A stretch of 64,000 nucleotides of DNA from Anaerotruncus massiliensis (ex Togo et al. 2026) (GTDB taxonomy: Bacteria; Bacillota; Clostridia; Oscillospirales; Ruminococcaceae): contig NZ_LT962687.1 of the NCBI RefSeq assembly GCF_900199635.1, positions 791,501 to 855,500 of the forward strand, in the 5' to 3' direction. The notes under the pieces were generated by a model that had not been told where the DNA came from, did no database searches, and saw only the letters and a program-made list of their open reading frames with translations. Both the position numbers and the translations under genes were made by a program. Below, in pieces: positions 7,778 to 15,780 of the stretch (positions are counted from its first letter, which is position 1; the number at the start of each line of letters is the position of its first letter).

Positions 7778-8641
7778 ATTTTCGCTCGTCGAGCGGCGAA
7801 GTTACCGGGTCCCGCCCCGGCGGGCGGCCCTATTTCTTGGCCGCCCAAGAAATAGGGGAAAGAAACCGCAGGGGGCTGTGCCCCCTTGACCCCCGCGCCG
7901 CCTCCGGTTGGCCTGCGGCCAAAGTCGGCGGCGCCCTGTCCACGCATCAACGGACAGGTGTTCAGCATCCCGCCCGCCGCCGCGCCGCGGGCGCAATGCC
8001 TCTGCCGGCGAGTCTCCGGAACCGTACCGGAAGTGCTTCCGGGGAGGCACGGCCGCTTTTGCGTGGCGCGCAGCGCCCACGGGGAGGCGGAAAACTGCGC
8101 GGCTTCGCCGCGCACGCGCGCAGAGCGCGCGAACGCCCGGAACGGGCGTTGTTTTCCGCCGTGTGTCCCCGGCGAGCCTTCCGATAGCCGTTGTTGAGAG
8201 CGCCAGCATCAGCCTCCTACCCGCGTCTGGCTGGACGTGAGCGGAAGGGGGATTCTCAAGGGGGGCGAGCTTTGCGCCCCCATCTTCTTCAAGTGAGCCC
8301 CCCTTGAGCGCCCTTCTTCCGCCGACTTCTTGGGCGCGCAAGAAGTCGGCCCGCCCGCCGGGGCGGGACCCGGCAATCCCCGCCGCCGCAGGCGGCACAT
8401 CTGGAGCGCCCCGAAGGGGTGCGGAAAAAACCCCGCCGGGCGCAGCGCGGCAAATCCAGGACCGCCGCCGGGGCGGGACCCGGCAATCCCCGCCGCCGAA
8501 GGCGGCTCATTCAGAGCGCCTCTACGAGGCGCGAAAAAGCCCTCCGGCCCTCGGGCGGAAAACCCAAGAAAGCCCAGGCCGGGGCGGACCCCGGCAATCC
8601 CCATCTGCGCCGCTCCCTGAGCGGCAAAAAAGGAGAAGATC
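7778..8641. repeat. Non-coding GC-rich inverted/direct repeat block
   Basis: No credible gene lies in these 860 bases; the open frames are GC-driven and overlap on both strands. A 23-nt perfect inverted repeat (7805-7827 against 8351-8373) brackets about 570 bp. Inside each arm lies a hairpin: 7829-7856 (12-bp stem) and 8322-8349 (11-bp stem), with related TTCTTGG cores. Further hairpins lie at 7871-7885 and about 8255-8308. A roughly 110-bp unit then repeats in direct orientation from about 8351, 8462 and 8576, the last one partial. This looks like an assembly of REP/MITE-like elements with no transposase. Confidence 0.7.
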
Positions 8642-9799
8642 ATGCCACAGGTATCCCTGATCAAAACGGAAAGCTACGACCCTGCGGAGGTGGAGCGGGC
8701 GGTTGCCCGCCACTTTGAGTTGCTCGGAGTGGGGGCGTTTTCGCCCGACGCGCGGGTGACGGTCAAGCCGAATCTGATTATGCGCTGCCCGCCTGAACGC
8801 ACCGCCACGACCCATCCGGCGGTGATCGAGGCGGTCGTCCGCCAGCTTCAGGCGCGCGGCGCGCGGCGGATCACGATCGCGGACAGCCCGGGCGGGCTCT
8901 ATACCCCGCAGATTCTCTCCGCCGCCTATGAGGCGACGGGGATGGCGGCGGTGGCCGGACGCACGGGCGCGTCGCTCAACCTGTCGGCGGACTCGCGGAA
9001 CGTGCATGTCGCGGAGGGGGCCCTCTGCCGCGACTTCGACGTCATCGACCCGGTCGCGGACGCGGATTTCGTGGTCAACTGCTGCAAGCTCAAGACCCAC
9101 TGCATGACCACCCTTTCCTGCGGGGTCAAGAACCTTTTCGGCTGTGTGCCGGGACTTTTGAAGCCCCAGCTCCACTACCGTTTCCCGGACGGGGAGCAGT
9201 TCGCGCGGATGCTCGTCGACCTCTCGCTGCTCGTGAAGCCGGGCCTGACCGTCGCCGACGCGGTCGACGCGATGGAGGGGGACGGCCCCACCGGCGGCAG
9301 GCGGCGGCATGTGGGACTGACCGCCGCCGCGAAATACGACGGCCTCTACGCGCTCGATCTCGTATTGGCGGGGCTGATCGGGCTCGGCCCCGACCGGGTG
9401 CCCATGCTCGCGGAAGCGGTGCGGCGCGGCCTCTGCCCGGACGGCGTCTCCGGCGTGGAACTGCTCGGGGACCCGCTGCCGCCGGTGATCGAAGATTTCC
9501 TCATGCCCGCGAGCAAAAAGCTCAATTTCAGCGGGAGTCTGCCGGGGCCGCTTGCAAAGGCGGTCGACTGGCTGGAGCCGCGCCTCGCCCCGCGTCCGAA
9601 GGTGCGGGAACGGGACTGCGTCGGCTGCGGCAGGTGCGCCGAGAGCTGTCCGGCGAAGACGATTGCGGTGACGGGCGGCAAGGCGAAGATCGGCTACGCA
9701 AAATGCATCCGCTGCTTCTGCTGCCACGAGATGTGCCCGGTCAGGGCGATCGATATCCGGTCGGTGCCCGTCTTCCGGTTTTTGAGCAAGGGCCGCTGA
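8642..9799 (+). CDS. DUF362 protein with C-terminal 2x[4Fe-4S] ferredoxin domain
   Basis: A 385-residue protein. Residues 1-310 form the DUF362 domain, with VTVKPNLIMR, TIADSPGG and VNCCKLKTHCMTTLSCGVKN. The C-terminal 60 residues carry two ferredoxin motifs: CVGCGRCAESCP and CIRCFCCHEMCP. DUF362-ferredoxin proteins are common in anaerobes; the reaction is not established but electron transfer is implied by the clusters. AAGGAG at 8630-8635 fits ATG8642. It follows the repeat block and precedes ispE by about 60 bases with no terminator. Confidence 0.88.
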   Translation: MPQVSLIKTESYDPAEVERAVARHFELLGVGAFSPDARVTVKPNLIMRCPPERTATTHPAVIEAVVRQLQARGARRITIADSPGGLYTPQILSAAYEATGMAAVAGRTGASLNLSADSRNVHVAEGALCRDFDVIDPVADADFVVNCCKLKTHCMTTLSCGVKNLFGCVPGLLKPQLHYRFPDGEQFARMLVDLSLLVKPGLTVADAVDAMEGDGPTGGRRRHVGLTAAAKYDGLYALDLVLAGLIGLGPDRVPMLAEAVRRGLCPDGVSGVELLGDPLPPVIEDFLMPASKKLNFSGSLPGPLAKAVDWLEPRLAPRPKVRERDCVGCGRCAESCPAKTIAVTGGKAKIGYAKCIRCFCCHEMCPVRAIDIRSVPVFRFLSKGR

Positions 9800-9825
9800 A
9801 GGGGTTCCCCAAAAGAGGAAGAGTG

Positions 9826-9834
9826 TGTTACAAT
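9826..9834 (+). promoter_or_regulatory. Extended -10 promoter of ispE
   Basis: TG at 9826-9827, one base, TACAAT at 9829-9834, 24 nt before the likely start codon; no clear -35. Confidence 0.5.
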
Positions 9835-9857
9835 AGAAAAAACGGCAGGTGATGGCG

Positions 9858-10754
9858 ATGAAGAAAACGGTGATTGTCGACGCGCCCGGCAAGGTAAACC
9901 TTGCCTTGGACGTCACGGGGAAACGCCCCGACGGCTACCATACGATCGATACGATCATGCAGGCGGTCGACCTGTGCGATACGGTGACGATCTCCCGCAT
10001 GTCCGGGAAGGGCATCTACATATCCTGCGACCGGCAGATGATCCCCTGCGACGAGACGAACTACGCCCACATCGCGGCACGGAAGTTTTTTGAGCGGTTC
10101 GGCCAGCCGGACACGGCCATCTCGATCGATATTCAAAAGCGTATTCCGGTGCAGGCGGGCCTCGCGGGGGGCAGCGCGGACGCGGCCGGGGTGCTCGTGG
10201 GGCTCAACGCCCTCTTCGGGACGGGCGCGGACCGCGGGACCCTCTGTGAAATCGGCGTGCAGGTGGGCGCGGACGTGCCCTTCTGCATCGTGGGCGGCAC
10301 CCGGCGCGCGCGGGGGATCGGCAACGAGTTCACCCCGCTGCCGCCCCTGCCCGCCTGCCATATCCTCATTGCCAAGCCCGGCCCGGGGATGTCCACCCCC
10401 GAGAGCTACCGCCGCTACGACGAGCGCGGCGTGAAGCGCCGCCCCGATATGCCCGCGCTGCTCCGCCAGCTCGAGGCGGGGGAGCTCAGGGCGTTTGCCC
10501 GGGGGATGGTCAACGTCCTCGAAGAGGTCGCCGACCTGCCTGAGATCCCCTTCCTGCGGGAGCGGATGTGCGAGGCGGGCGCGCTCGGCGCGCTGATGAG
10601 CGGGAGCGGCTCGGCGGTGTTCGGCATCTTCGAGGACCGCGGTCCCGCCAAGCACTGCATGCGCCGGCTCTATTCCCACGCGGAAGCGGTTTTCCTCTCC
10701 CGCGCGGTCACCTACGGGGCGGTCGTCCTCGATTTGTTGGACCGGGAGCCCTGA
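9858..10754 (+). CDS. ispE: 4-diphosphocytidyl-2-C-methyl-D-erythritol kinase
   Basis: A 298-residue GHMP kinase that phosphorylates CDP-ME in the non-mevalonate isoprenoid pathway. Motif 1 is APGKVNLALDV near the N-terminus, followed by RPDGYHTI. Motif 2 is GLAGGSADAAGVL (ATP-binding glycine loop) and motif 3 is LMSGSGSAVFGIF. The start is taken as ATG9858 because AGGTGA at 9847-9852 is well spaced for it; GTG9849 and ATG9852 are in frame but poorly spaced. A strong terminator follows. Confidence 0.93.
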   Translation: MKKTVIVDAPGKVNLALDVTGKRPDGYHTIDTIMQAVDLCDTVTISRMSGKGIYISCDRQMIPCDETNYAHIAARKFFERFGQPDTAISIDIQKRIPVQAGLAGGSADAAGVLVGLNALFGTGADRGTLCEIGVQVGADVPFCIVGGTRRARGIGNEFTPLPPLPACHILIAKPGPGMSTPESYRRYDERGVKRRPDMPALLRQLEAGELRAFARGMVNVLEEVADLPEIPFLRERMCEAGALGALMSGSGSAVFGIFEDRGPAKHCMRRLYSHAEAVFLSRAVTYGAVVLDLLDREP

Positions 10755-10761
10755 AACCGAA

Positions 10762-10787
10762 AAGCCGCCTGACAAGGCGGCTTTTTT
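10762..10787 (+). terminator. Terminator after ispE
   Basis: Nine-base-pair stem AAGCCGCCT/AGGCGGCTT with GACA loop and six T residues. Confidence 0.9.
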
Positions 10788-11208
10788 CGCGGGAAAACGG
10801 TTTGCGGCGTTTTAGAGGGTTCGGGCGCGCCGGGACGCGGCCGGTTTTGTGCGCAAAATTTCATCGGAATTTCAGCGTTTCTTCACACCGTGCCGAAAAA
10901 AGGCACACACAGGCGCGGTATGCTCTTCTTGCCGGCAGGGAAAGCCGCCGGCTTTTCAGAGGTTTTCCTCCACTGCGCCGGGGCGCAGAAAAATCAGTTT
11001 TTTCCAATCCCTCCAGCGAAAGGGCCGCCGCGAACCGGCGGCCCTTTCGCTGTCACGCCGGGAAAATGTGTGGGAAATTTCACCGCGATTTCAGGAAAAA
11101 AACACAGTGGTTACAAACCGGTAACACAAACGGGACGTACAATCTTTCCAGTGGATGCGGATGGACGCGTCCCGATCAAAACCGATTTTTTAAGGAGGAC
11201 AAACCAAC
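10788..11208 (+). promoter_or_regulatory. Long leader of the acidic wall protein gene, with a 17-bp hairpin
   Basis: No gene is supported here. A perfect 17-bp inverted repeat spans 11014-11052 with a CGAAC loop and no T tract after it. Two similar elements, AATTTCAtCGgAATTTCAG near 10857 and AATTTCAcCGcgATTTCAG near 11077, flank it. GTTAC/GTAAC half-sites lie at about 11110-11124 and a TACAAT -10-like box at 11138-11143. A processed or regulated leader is possible. Confidence 0.4.
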
Positions 11209-12468
11209 ATGAAAAAAGCGCTATCCCTCTTGCTTTCCGCGGTGCTCGTCCTGAGCGCCGCCTCGGTCGCGGCGTTCGCGGCGGACAGCTTCTCCCTCGA
11301 CAAAGCCTATGATTCCGACGGCTACTATTCCGAGGATGTCGGAGAAAGCGGCAACGGCGACATCACCGTCAGCGGCTCCTTCGCGATCGACGGTACGCTG
11401 GCGGTCTCGATCCCCGACCGCGTGGCCCCCGGCTCCACCTTCTATATCCCGCTCTTTGAGGACCCGACCGACAATGTGGGCGGCGTCGTGTACGAGGATA
11501 TCACCAACACCGACTATTTCAAATTCAAACTCGACAAGGACACCAACTCCAAGCTGATCAGCTCGATCACCGTCGTGACCGATAAGCGGCTGGCGGGCAG
11601 CGCGCGCACCTCCTACCTGAAGGTCGTGCTCAACGACATGACCGACACCGACGAGATGAAGACGGACGGCACGATCACCTTCAAGGCGAAGGCCGACCTC
11701 TCGAGCTACAGCGGCAAGAGCAGCAAGCCCTCCTCCTACGTGGACGACTCGACCGACACCTGGGAGTCGGGCGACACCGTCACGATTGACTACACCTTCT
11801 GGGTCAGCAACGAGAAGGCCACAAACGACGACAACCCGGACGTCGGCGACCGCGTCTACATGGACCCCGACGCGAACGACACCAACACCCTGATCTGGGG
11901 CGACGACCGCGCGGCCCTCAAATTTGACGCGGACGACGACGCCTCCAAGTTCTACGCGCGCCTGTCCACCTCCAACATGAGCGACGTCTACGCCGAGTAC
12001 GGCGACCCCGTCGACGCCGACCTGTGGTTCTACAACTTTGTCGGCAGCCCGACCGTCCCGGCGACCTCCAAGGCGACCCTGACGCTGGGCATCCCGTGGG
12101 ATGACGACGACGATTACACCCCCGACCCGGAGAACTGCTACATCTACACGCTGGATTCCGACGGCTACCTGACCGACGTGACCGCCTCCTTCACCTACTC
12201 GGAGGACGACCAGGAGATCCCGGGCTGGTCGATCCGCACCCGCCAGCTGGGCACCTACATCGTCTCGGACACCGAGCTCGACGTCTATGCCTCTGACGAC
12301 GGGGACGTTGAGGACGTGGAAGACGACGCCACCGCCGACTCCACCGTCAGCGACGGCAAGGACATCCCGAACACCGGCTCGAGCGACATGGTGAACGTCG
12401 CGGTGCTGGCCGCCGTCCTGTCCCTCTCCGCCGCGGGCGCGGTCGCCTTCCGCAAGGCCGCGAAATAA
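11209..12468 (+). CDS. Acidic cell-wall-anchored surface protein
   Basis: A 419-residue exported protein. Residues 1-25 are a typical Sec signal peptide (KKALSLLL...AAFAA). The mature part is very rich in Asp, Thr and Ser, has no cysteine-based motif and is predicted to be beta-rich. Near the C-terminus IPNTG is a sortase-type variant of LPXTG, followed by a hydrophobic segment (VNVAVLAAVLSLSAAGAVAF) and a basic RKAAK tail. It would therefore be linked to peptidoglycan. The ligand is unknown. AAGGAGG precedes ATG11209 and a strong terminator follows. The long untranslated leader is unusual. Confidence 0.8.
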   Translation: MKKALSLLLSAVLVLSAASVAAFAADSFSLDKAYDSDGYYSEDVGESGNGDITVSGSFAIDGTLAVSIPDRVAPGSTFYIPLFEDPTDNVGGVVYEDITNTDYFKFKLDKDTNSKLISSITVVTDKRLAGSARTSYLKVVLNDMTDTDEMKTDGTITFKAKADLSSYSGKSSKPSSYVDDSTDTWESGDTVTIDYTFWVSNEKATNDDNPDVGDRVYMDPDANDTNTLIWGDDRAALKFDADDDASKFYARLSTSNMSDVYAEYGDPVDADLWFYNFVGSPTVPATSKATLTLGIPWDDDDDYTPDPENCYIYTLDSDGYLTDVTASFTYSEDDQEIPGWSIRTRQLGTYIVSDTELDVYASDDGDVEDVEDDATADSTVSDGKDIPNTGSSDMVNVAVLAAVLSLSAAGAVAFRKAAK

Positions 12469-12505
12469 AATTTGACAACCCCCTAACATCTCTCTCATCA
12501 TCCTG

Positions 12506-12537
12506 AAAAGGGCCGCCGGTTTTCCGGCGGCCCTTTT
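12506..12537 (+). terminator. Terminator after the wall protein gene
   Basis: Fourteen-base-pair stem AAAAGGGCCGCCGG/CCGGCGGCCCTTTT with a TTTT loop. Confidence 0.85.
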
Positions 12538-12551
12538 CCCCGCGCGGCGCA

Positions 12552-12581
12552 AAAACGCCCCGCGAAAAGGCGGGGCGTTTT
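12552..12581 (-). terminator. Terminator after the UPF0210 gene
   Basis: Twelve-base-pair stem AAAACGCCCCGC/GCGGGGCGTTTT. Read on the minus strand it ends in TTTT, 27 nt after the stop codon of the UPF0210 gene. Confidence 0.8.
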
Positions 12582-12608
12582 GATATCCGGGCGGGGAACG
12601 CCCGCCTG

Positions 12609-13967
12609 TCAGTTTTTGAGGCTCTGGAGCGGCGCGGGGATGCGCCCGCCGCGGTTGATGAAACGGGCGGGGGAGAAGGTGTTGACCTTCATGATCGGCC
12701 CGCTGCCGAAAAGCCCGCCGAATTCGAGCTCCTCGCCCGCCTTGCGGCCGACGGCGGGGATGACGCGCACGGCGGTGGTCTTGGAGTTGACCATGCCGAT
12801 GGCGGCCTCGTCCGCGATGATGGCGGCGATCACCTCGGCGGGGGTGTCGCCGGGGATGGCGATCATGTCGAGGCCGACCGAGCAGACGGCGGTCATCGCC
12901 TCGAGCTTTTCGATCGAGAGCGCGCCGCAGCGGGCCGCGTCGATCATGCCGGCGTCCTCCGAGACGGGGATGAACGCGCCCGACAGCCCGCCGACCGACG
13001 AGGAGGCCATGACGCCGCCCTTTTTGACCGCGTCGTTTAAGAGGGCGAGGGCGGCGGTGGTGCCGCAGCCGCCGCATTTCTCGATGCCGATCTCCTCGAT
13101 GATGTGCGCGACCGAATCGCCCACGGCGGGGGTCGGCGCGAGGGAGAGGTCGACGATGCCGAACGGCACGCCGAGCCGGCGGCTCGCTTCGGTGCCGATG
13201 AGCTGGCCCATGCGGGTGATCTTGAAGGCGGTCTTTTTGATGAGCTCGGCCACGCCGGTGATGTCGAGGTCGTCGGGGGCGGCGGCCAGCGCGGCGCGCA
13301 CGACGCCGGGGCCGGAGACGCCCACGTTGATGACGCAGTCGGGCTCGCCCGCGCCGTGGAAGGCGCCCGCCATGAAGGGGTTATCCTCCGGCGCGTTGCA
13401 GAAGACGACGAGCTTCGCCGCGGCAAAGCAGTTGTTGTCGGCGGTGATCTCGGCGCAGCGCCGGACCACCCGGCCCATCATCCGCACCGCGTCGAGGTTG
13501 ATGCCCGTCTTGGTGGAGCCGATGTTGACCGACGAGCAGACGTGGTCGGTGCGCTTGAGCGCCTCGGGGATGGCGTTGATCAGCGCCTCGTCCCCGGCGG
13601 CGAAGCCCTTGTGGACGAGGGCGGAAAAACCGCCGATGAAGTTGACCCCCACCTCGCAGGCGGCGCGCTCGAGAGCGAGCGCGTACTGCACCGGGTCGCC
13701 GCCGCTCGCGGCCGCGAGCATGGCGATGGGGGTGACGGAGATGCGCTTGTTGATGATGGGGACGCCGTACTCCATCTCGAGCGCCTCGCCCGTTTTGACG
13801 AGGTCGCGGGCGCAGCGGGTGACCTTTTGGTAGACCTTCTCACAGGAGCGGGAGAGGTCCCCGTCCGCGCAGTCGAGCAGGGAAATGCCCATCGTGATGG
13901 TGCGGATGTCCAGGTTCTGGTCCTGGATCATGTGGATCGTCTCAAGGACGTCGCTGGTGTTGATCAT
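12609..13967 (-). CDS. PFL/UPF0210 (DUF711) family protein
   Basis: A 452-residue cytoplasmic protein of the UPF0210/DUF711 family. Long conserved segments are recognisable, such as [12 protein letters not shown] near the N-terminus, [37 protein letters not shown] and [18 protein letters not shown]. The fold resembles the pyruvate-formate-lyase barrel, but no activity has been demonstrated to my knowledge. ATG13967 has GGAG 10 nt upstream. It lies 37 nt downstream of the ACT-domain gene, a pairing conserved across bacteria and archaea that suggests the ACT protein regulates it. Confidence 0.88.
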   Translation of the reverse strand: MINTSDVLETIHMIQDQNLDIRTITMGISLLDCADGDLSRSCEKVYQKVTRCARDLVKTGEALEMEYGVPIINKRISVTPIAMLAAASGGDPVQYALALERAACEVGVNFIGGFSALVHKGFAAGDEALINAIPEALKRTDHVCSSVNIGSTKTGINLDAVRMMGRVVRRCAEITADNNCFAAAKLVVFCNAPEDNPFMAGAFHGAGEPDCVINVGVSGPGVVRAALAAAPDDLDITGVAELIKKTAFKITRMGQLIGTEASRRLGVPFGIVDLSLAPTPAVGDSVAHIIEEIGIEKCGGCGTTAALALLNDAVKKGGVMASSSVGGLSGAFIPVSEDAGMIDAARCGALSIEKLEAMTAVCSVGLDMIAIPGDTPAEVIAAIIADEAAIGMVNSKTTAVRVIPAVGRKAGEELEFGGLFGSGPIMKVNTFSPARFINRGGRIPAPLQSLKN

Positions 13968-14004
13968 AGCAGTGGTTCTCCTTCGTCGATGGCCCCGAAG
14001 CGCC

Positions 14005-14274
14005 TTAAATTCTGTGCATCGAGTTGAAGACGTCCTCGTGCATGACGTGGATCGAAAGGCCGGATTCCTCGCCGAGGCGGTTCATCTGGTAGACAAGCTC
14101 GGACATCTCGCAGTTGACCTCGGAGATGTCGATCATCATGATCATGCAGAAGAGGTCCTGCAGGACGGTCTGGGTGACCTCGATGATGTTGGCGTTGGAT
14201 TCGGCGCATTGGTTGGCGACTTTGGAAAGGATGCCCACATGGTCCTTGCCGATGACGGTTAAAACAGCACGCAT
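14005..14274 (-). CDS. ACT domain-containing protein (UPF0237)
   Basis: An 89-residue protein made of one ACT fold. The N-terminal [20 protein letters not shown] carries the strand-loop-helix with the ligand-binding GKDHVGI loop. ACT domains bind amino acids or other small effectors and usually control a partner enzyme, here most likely the downstream UPF0210 protein. GGGAGGT sits 9 nt before ATG14274. The gene is first in a two-gene operon transcribed from the shared divergent region at 14327-14392. Confidence 0.88.
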   Translation of the reverse strand: MRAVLTVIGKDHVGILSKVANQCAESNANIIEVTQTVLQDLFCMIMMIDISEVNCEMSELVYQMNRLGEESGLSIHVMHEDVFNSMHRI

Positions 14275-14326
14275 ATCGTCGTACCTCCCAAAAATCTCCC
14301 GGGCGTGCCCGGAGCTTTTAAACGAT

Positions 14327-14392
14327 AAGATAGTATAGCACAGAATTTACAAAAATGCTATACTAATTCGGGCATTTGTGCTATACTATCTT
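14327..14392. promoter_or_regulatory. Divergent promoter/operator with three TGCTATACTA sites
   Basis: A 16-nt perfect inverted repeat (AAGATAGTATAGCACA at 14327-14342 against TGTGCTATACTATCTT at 14377-14392) has a third partial copy, ATGCTATACTA, at 14355-14365. Each contains an extended -10 element (TGCTATACT): one facing left to the ACT/UPF0210 operon, two facing right to the PHP operon. No -35 boxes are seen. The symmetry may reflect paired promoters, an operator, or both. Confidence 0.65.
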
Positions 14393-14455
14393 AATTAAAA
14401 TGTTTTTACGATCATCCGGTCCGGGGAAGGGCCGCGACGGAAGCGAGGGGATTTC

Positions 14456-15274
14456 ATGTTCATCAATCTATTCGACAGCCACACCCATTCGGACAACTCG
14501 AACGACGGCCACCACTCGATCATGTTCATGTGTGAAAAGGCGGTGGAAAAGGATATTTCCGGCATCTGCGTCACCGACCACTGCGAGCTGCGCACCTGGG
14601 CGCAGGAAAAGTACGAGCTGCGCATCCGGCAGTCGGTGTTCGAGGCGGCCAAGGCGCGCCGGGTCTTCAACGGCAAGCTGGCCGTCATGGCGGGCGTCGA
14701 GCTGGGCGATGTGCTCTATGACCCGGCGCTGACCGACAAGGTGCTCGCCTCCTTCAAGTTCGACATGGTGATGGTCTCCCAGCACAACACGGTGCAGGGG
14801 GAGGACATCTACTACTGCGACTTCGGCGACTGGAGCCCCCGGGACATCGACCGCTACCTCGACTGGTACTTCCGCTACCTGCTCGACGTGGCGAAGCTCG
14901 ACAAGTTCGACGTGCTCGGCCACCTGACCTACCCGGTGCGCTACATCACCGGCGAGCACAAGATCCCGGTCAACCTCTCCCGGTACGACGACATCATCGA
15001 CGCGATTTTGAAGACGACCGCGCGCAACGGCCGCGCCATCGAGATCAACACCTCCGGCCTCTGGCAGAAGCTCGGGGATACGATGCCGCCGCTCAAGTAC
15101 GTCAAGCGCTACCGCGAGCTGGGCGGCGAATACATCACCCTCGGCTCCGACGCGCACGCGGCGGACCGGATCGGCGACGGGATCGCCGCGGGCATGCAGA
15201 TGCTGATCGACGCGGGCTTTACGGCCTTCACGTTTTATAAGGAGCGCCAGCCGCTTCCCTTTAAAATCATCTGA
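14456..15274 (+). CDS. PHP-domain phosphatase (histidinol-phosphatase HisJ-like)
   Basis: A 272-residue PHP-superfamily metalloenzyme. Metal-ligand motifs in order: DSHTHSD (residues 7-13), TDHCE, GVELGD, VSQHN, DVLGHLTYP and the C-terminal TLGSDAHAADRIG. The layout matches HisJ-type histidinol-phosphate phosphatases, but no other his gene is near, and PHP phosphatases with other substrates look the same. AGGGG precedes ATG14456. It begins a rightward operon with an Lrp regulator and an aminotransferase, which favours an amino-acid-related substrate. Confidence 0.82.
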   Translation: MFINLFDSHTHSDNSNDGHHSIMFMCEKAVEKDISGICVTDHCELRTWAQEKYELRIRQSVFEAAKARRVFNGKLAVMAGVELGDVLYDPALTDKVLASFKFDMVMVSQHNTVQGEDIYYCDFGDWSPRDIDRYLDWYFRYLLDVAKLDKFDVLGHLTYPVRYITGEHKIPVNLSRYDDIIDAILKTTARNGRAIEINTSGLWQKLGDTMPPLKYVKRYRELGGEYITLGSDAHAADRIGDGIAAGMQMLIDAGFTAFTFYKERQPLPFKII

Positions 15275-15291
15275 CAAAGGAGTTGGGTACC

Positions 15292-15780
15292 ATGCTGGAC
15301 ACCGAAAAATTGCTGAAACTGATCGCGGAGGACGCGAAGCTGACCAACGCGCAGCTGGCGGCGATGCTGGGCGCGCGGGAAGAGGAGGTCGCGTCCGCGG
15401 TCGCCTCGCTCGAAAAGGAAGGCATCATCAAGGGCTACAAGGCGCTGATCGACTGGGACAAGACCGACCGCAACCTCGTGTCCGCGCGCATCGAGATCAA
15501 GGTGATCCCCAAGGGCAGCATGGGCTTTGAGGAGATCGCCTACACGATCTCCCAGTTCCGCGAGGTGGAGACCTGCTACCTGATGAGCGGCGGCTACGAC
15601 CTGGCGCTCACGATCAGCGGCAAGACCTTCAAGGACATCGCCCTCTTCGTGGCGCACCGGCTCGCGCCGCTCGAACCCGTCCAGTCGACGAGCACCCACT
15701 TTGTGCTGAAAAAGTATAAGGAGCGCGGGCTGCTCATGGTCGACGACGTCAAGGACGAGAGGGAGGTAACCTCCCTGTGA
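15292..15780 (+). CDS. Lrp/AsnC-family transcriptional regulator
   Basis: A 162-residue regulator: an N-terminal winged HTH (residues 1-50, with TNAQLAAMLGAREEEVASAV) and a C-terminal RAM/Lrp ligand-binding domain (from LVSARIEIKV, with VETCYLMSGGYDLALTI). Lrp proteins sense amino acids and bind DNA as dimers or octamers. ATG15292 is preferred to TTG15283, which directly abuts AAAGGAG. The gene overlaps the aminotransferase start by 1 nt. A regulator/aminotransferase pair like this recalls the AlaR-AlaT (YugG-YugH) arrangement of Bacillus, suggesting control of alanine or a related amino acid. Confidence 0.88.
   Translation: MLDTEKLLKLIAEDAKLTNAQLAAMLGAREEEVASAVASLEKEGIIKGYKALIDWDKTDRNLVSARIEIKVIPKGSMGFEEIAYTISQFREVETCYLMSGGYDLALTISGKTFKDIALFVAHRLAPLEPVQSTSTHFVLKKYKERGLLMVDDVKDEREVTSL
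15760..15776 (+). promoter_or_regulatory. Hairpin occluding the aminotransferase ribosome site
   Basis: AGGGAGGT at 15760-15767 and ACCTCCCT at 15769-15776 form a perfect 8-bp palindrome. The left arm is the only ribosome-binding site for ATG15780, so it is hidden unless a ribosome translating the Lrp gene melts the hairpin. Confidence 0.6.

Noticed and set aside
7802-8660. Several overlapping frames of 70-200 codons in the repeat block
   Set aside because: They occur in all frames of a GC-rich palindromic region, have no consistent ribosome sites, and share Arg/Pro/Ala-rich composition.
9828-10775. Minus-strand frame of 315 codons opposite ispE
   Set aside because: Antisense shadow of ispE, which shows all three GHMP motifs on the plus strand.
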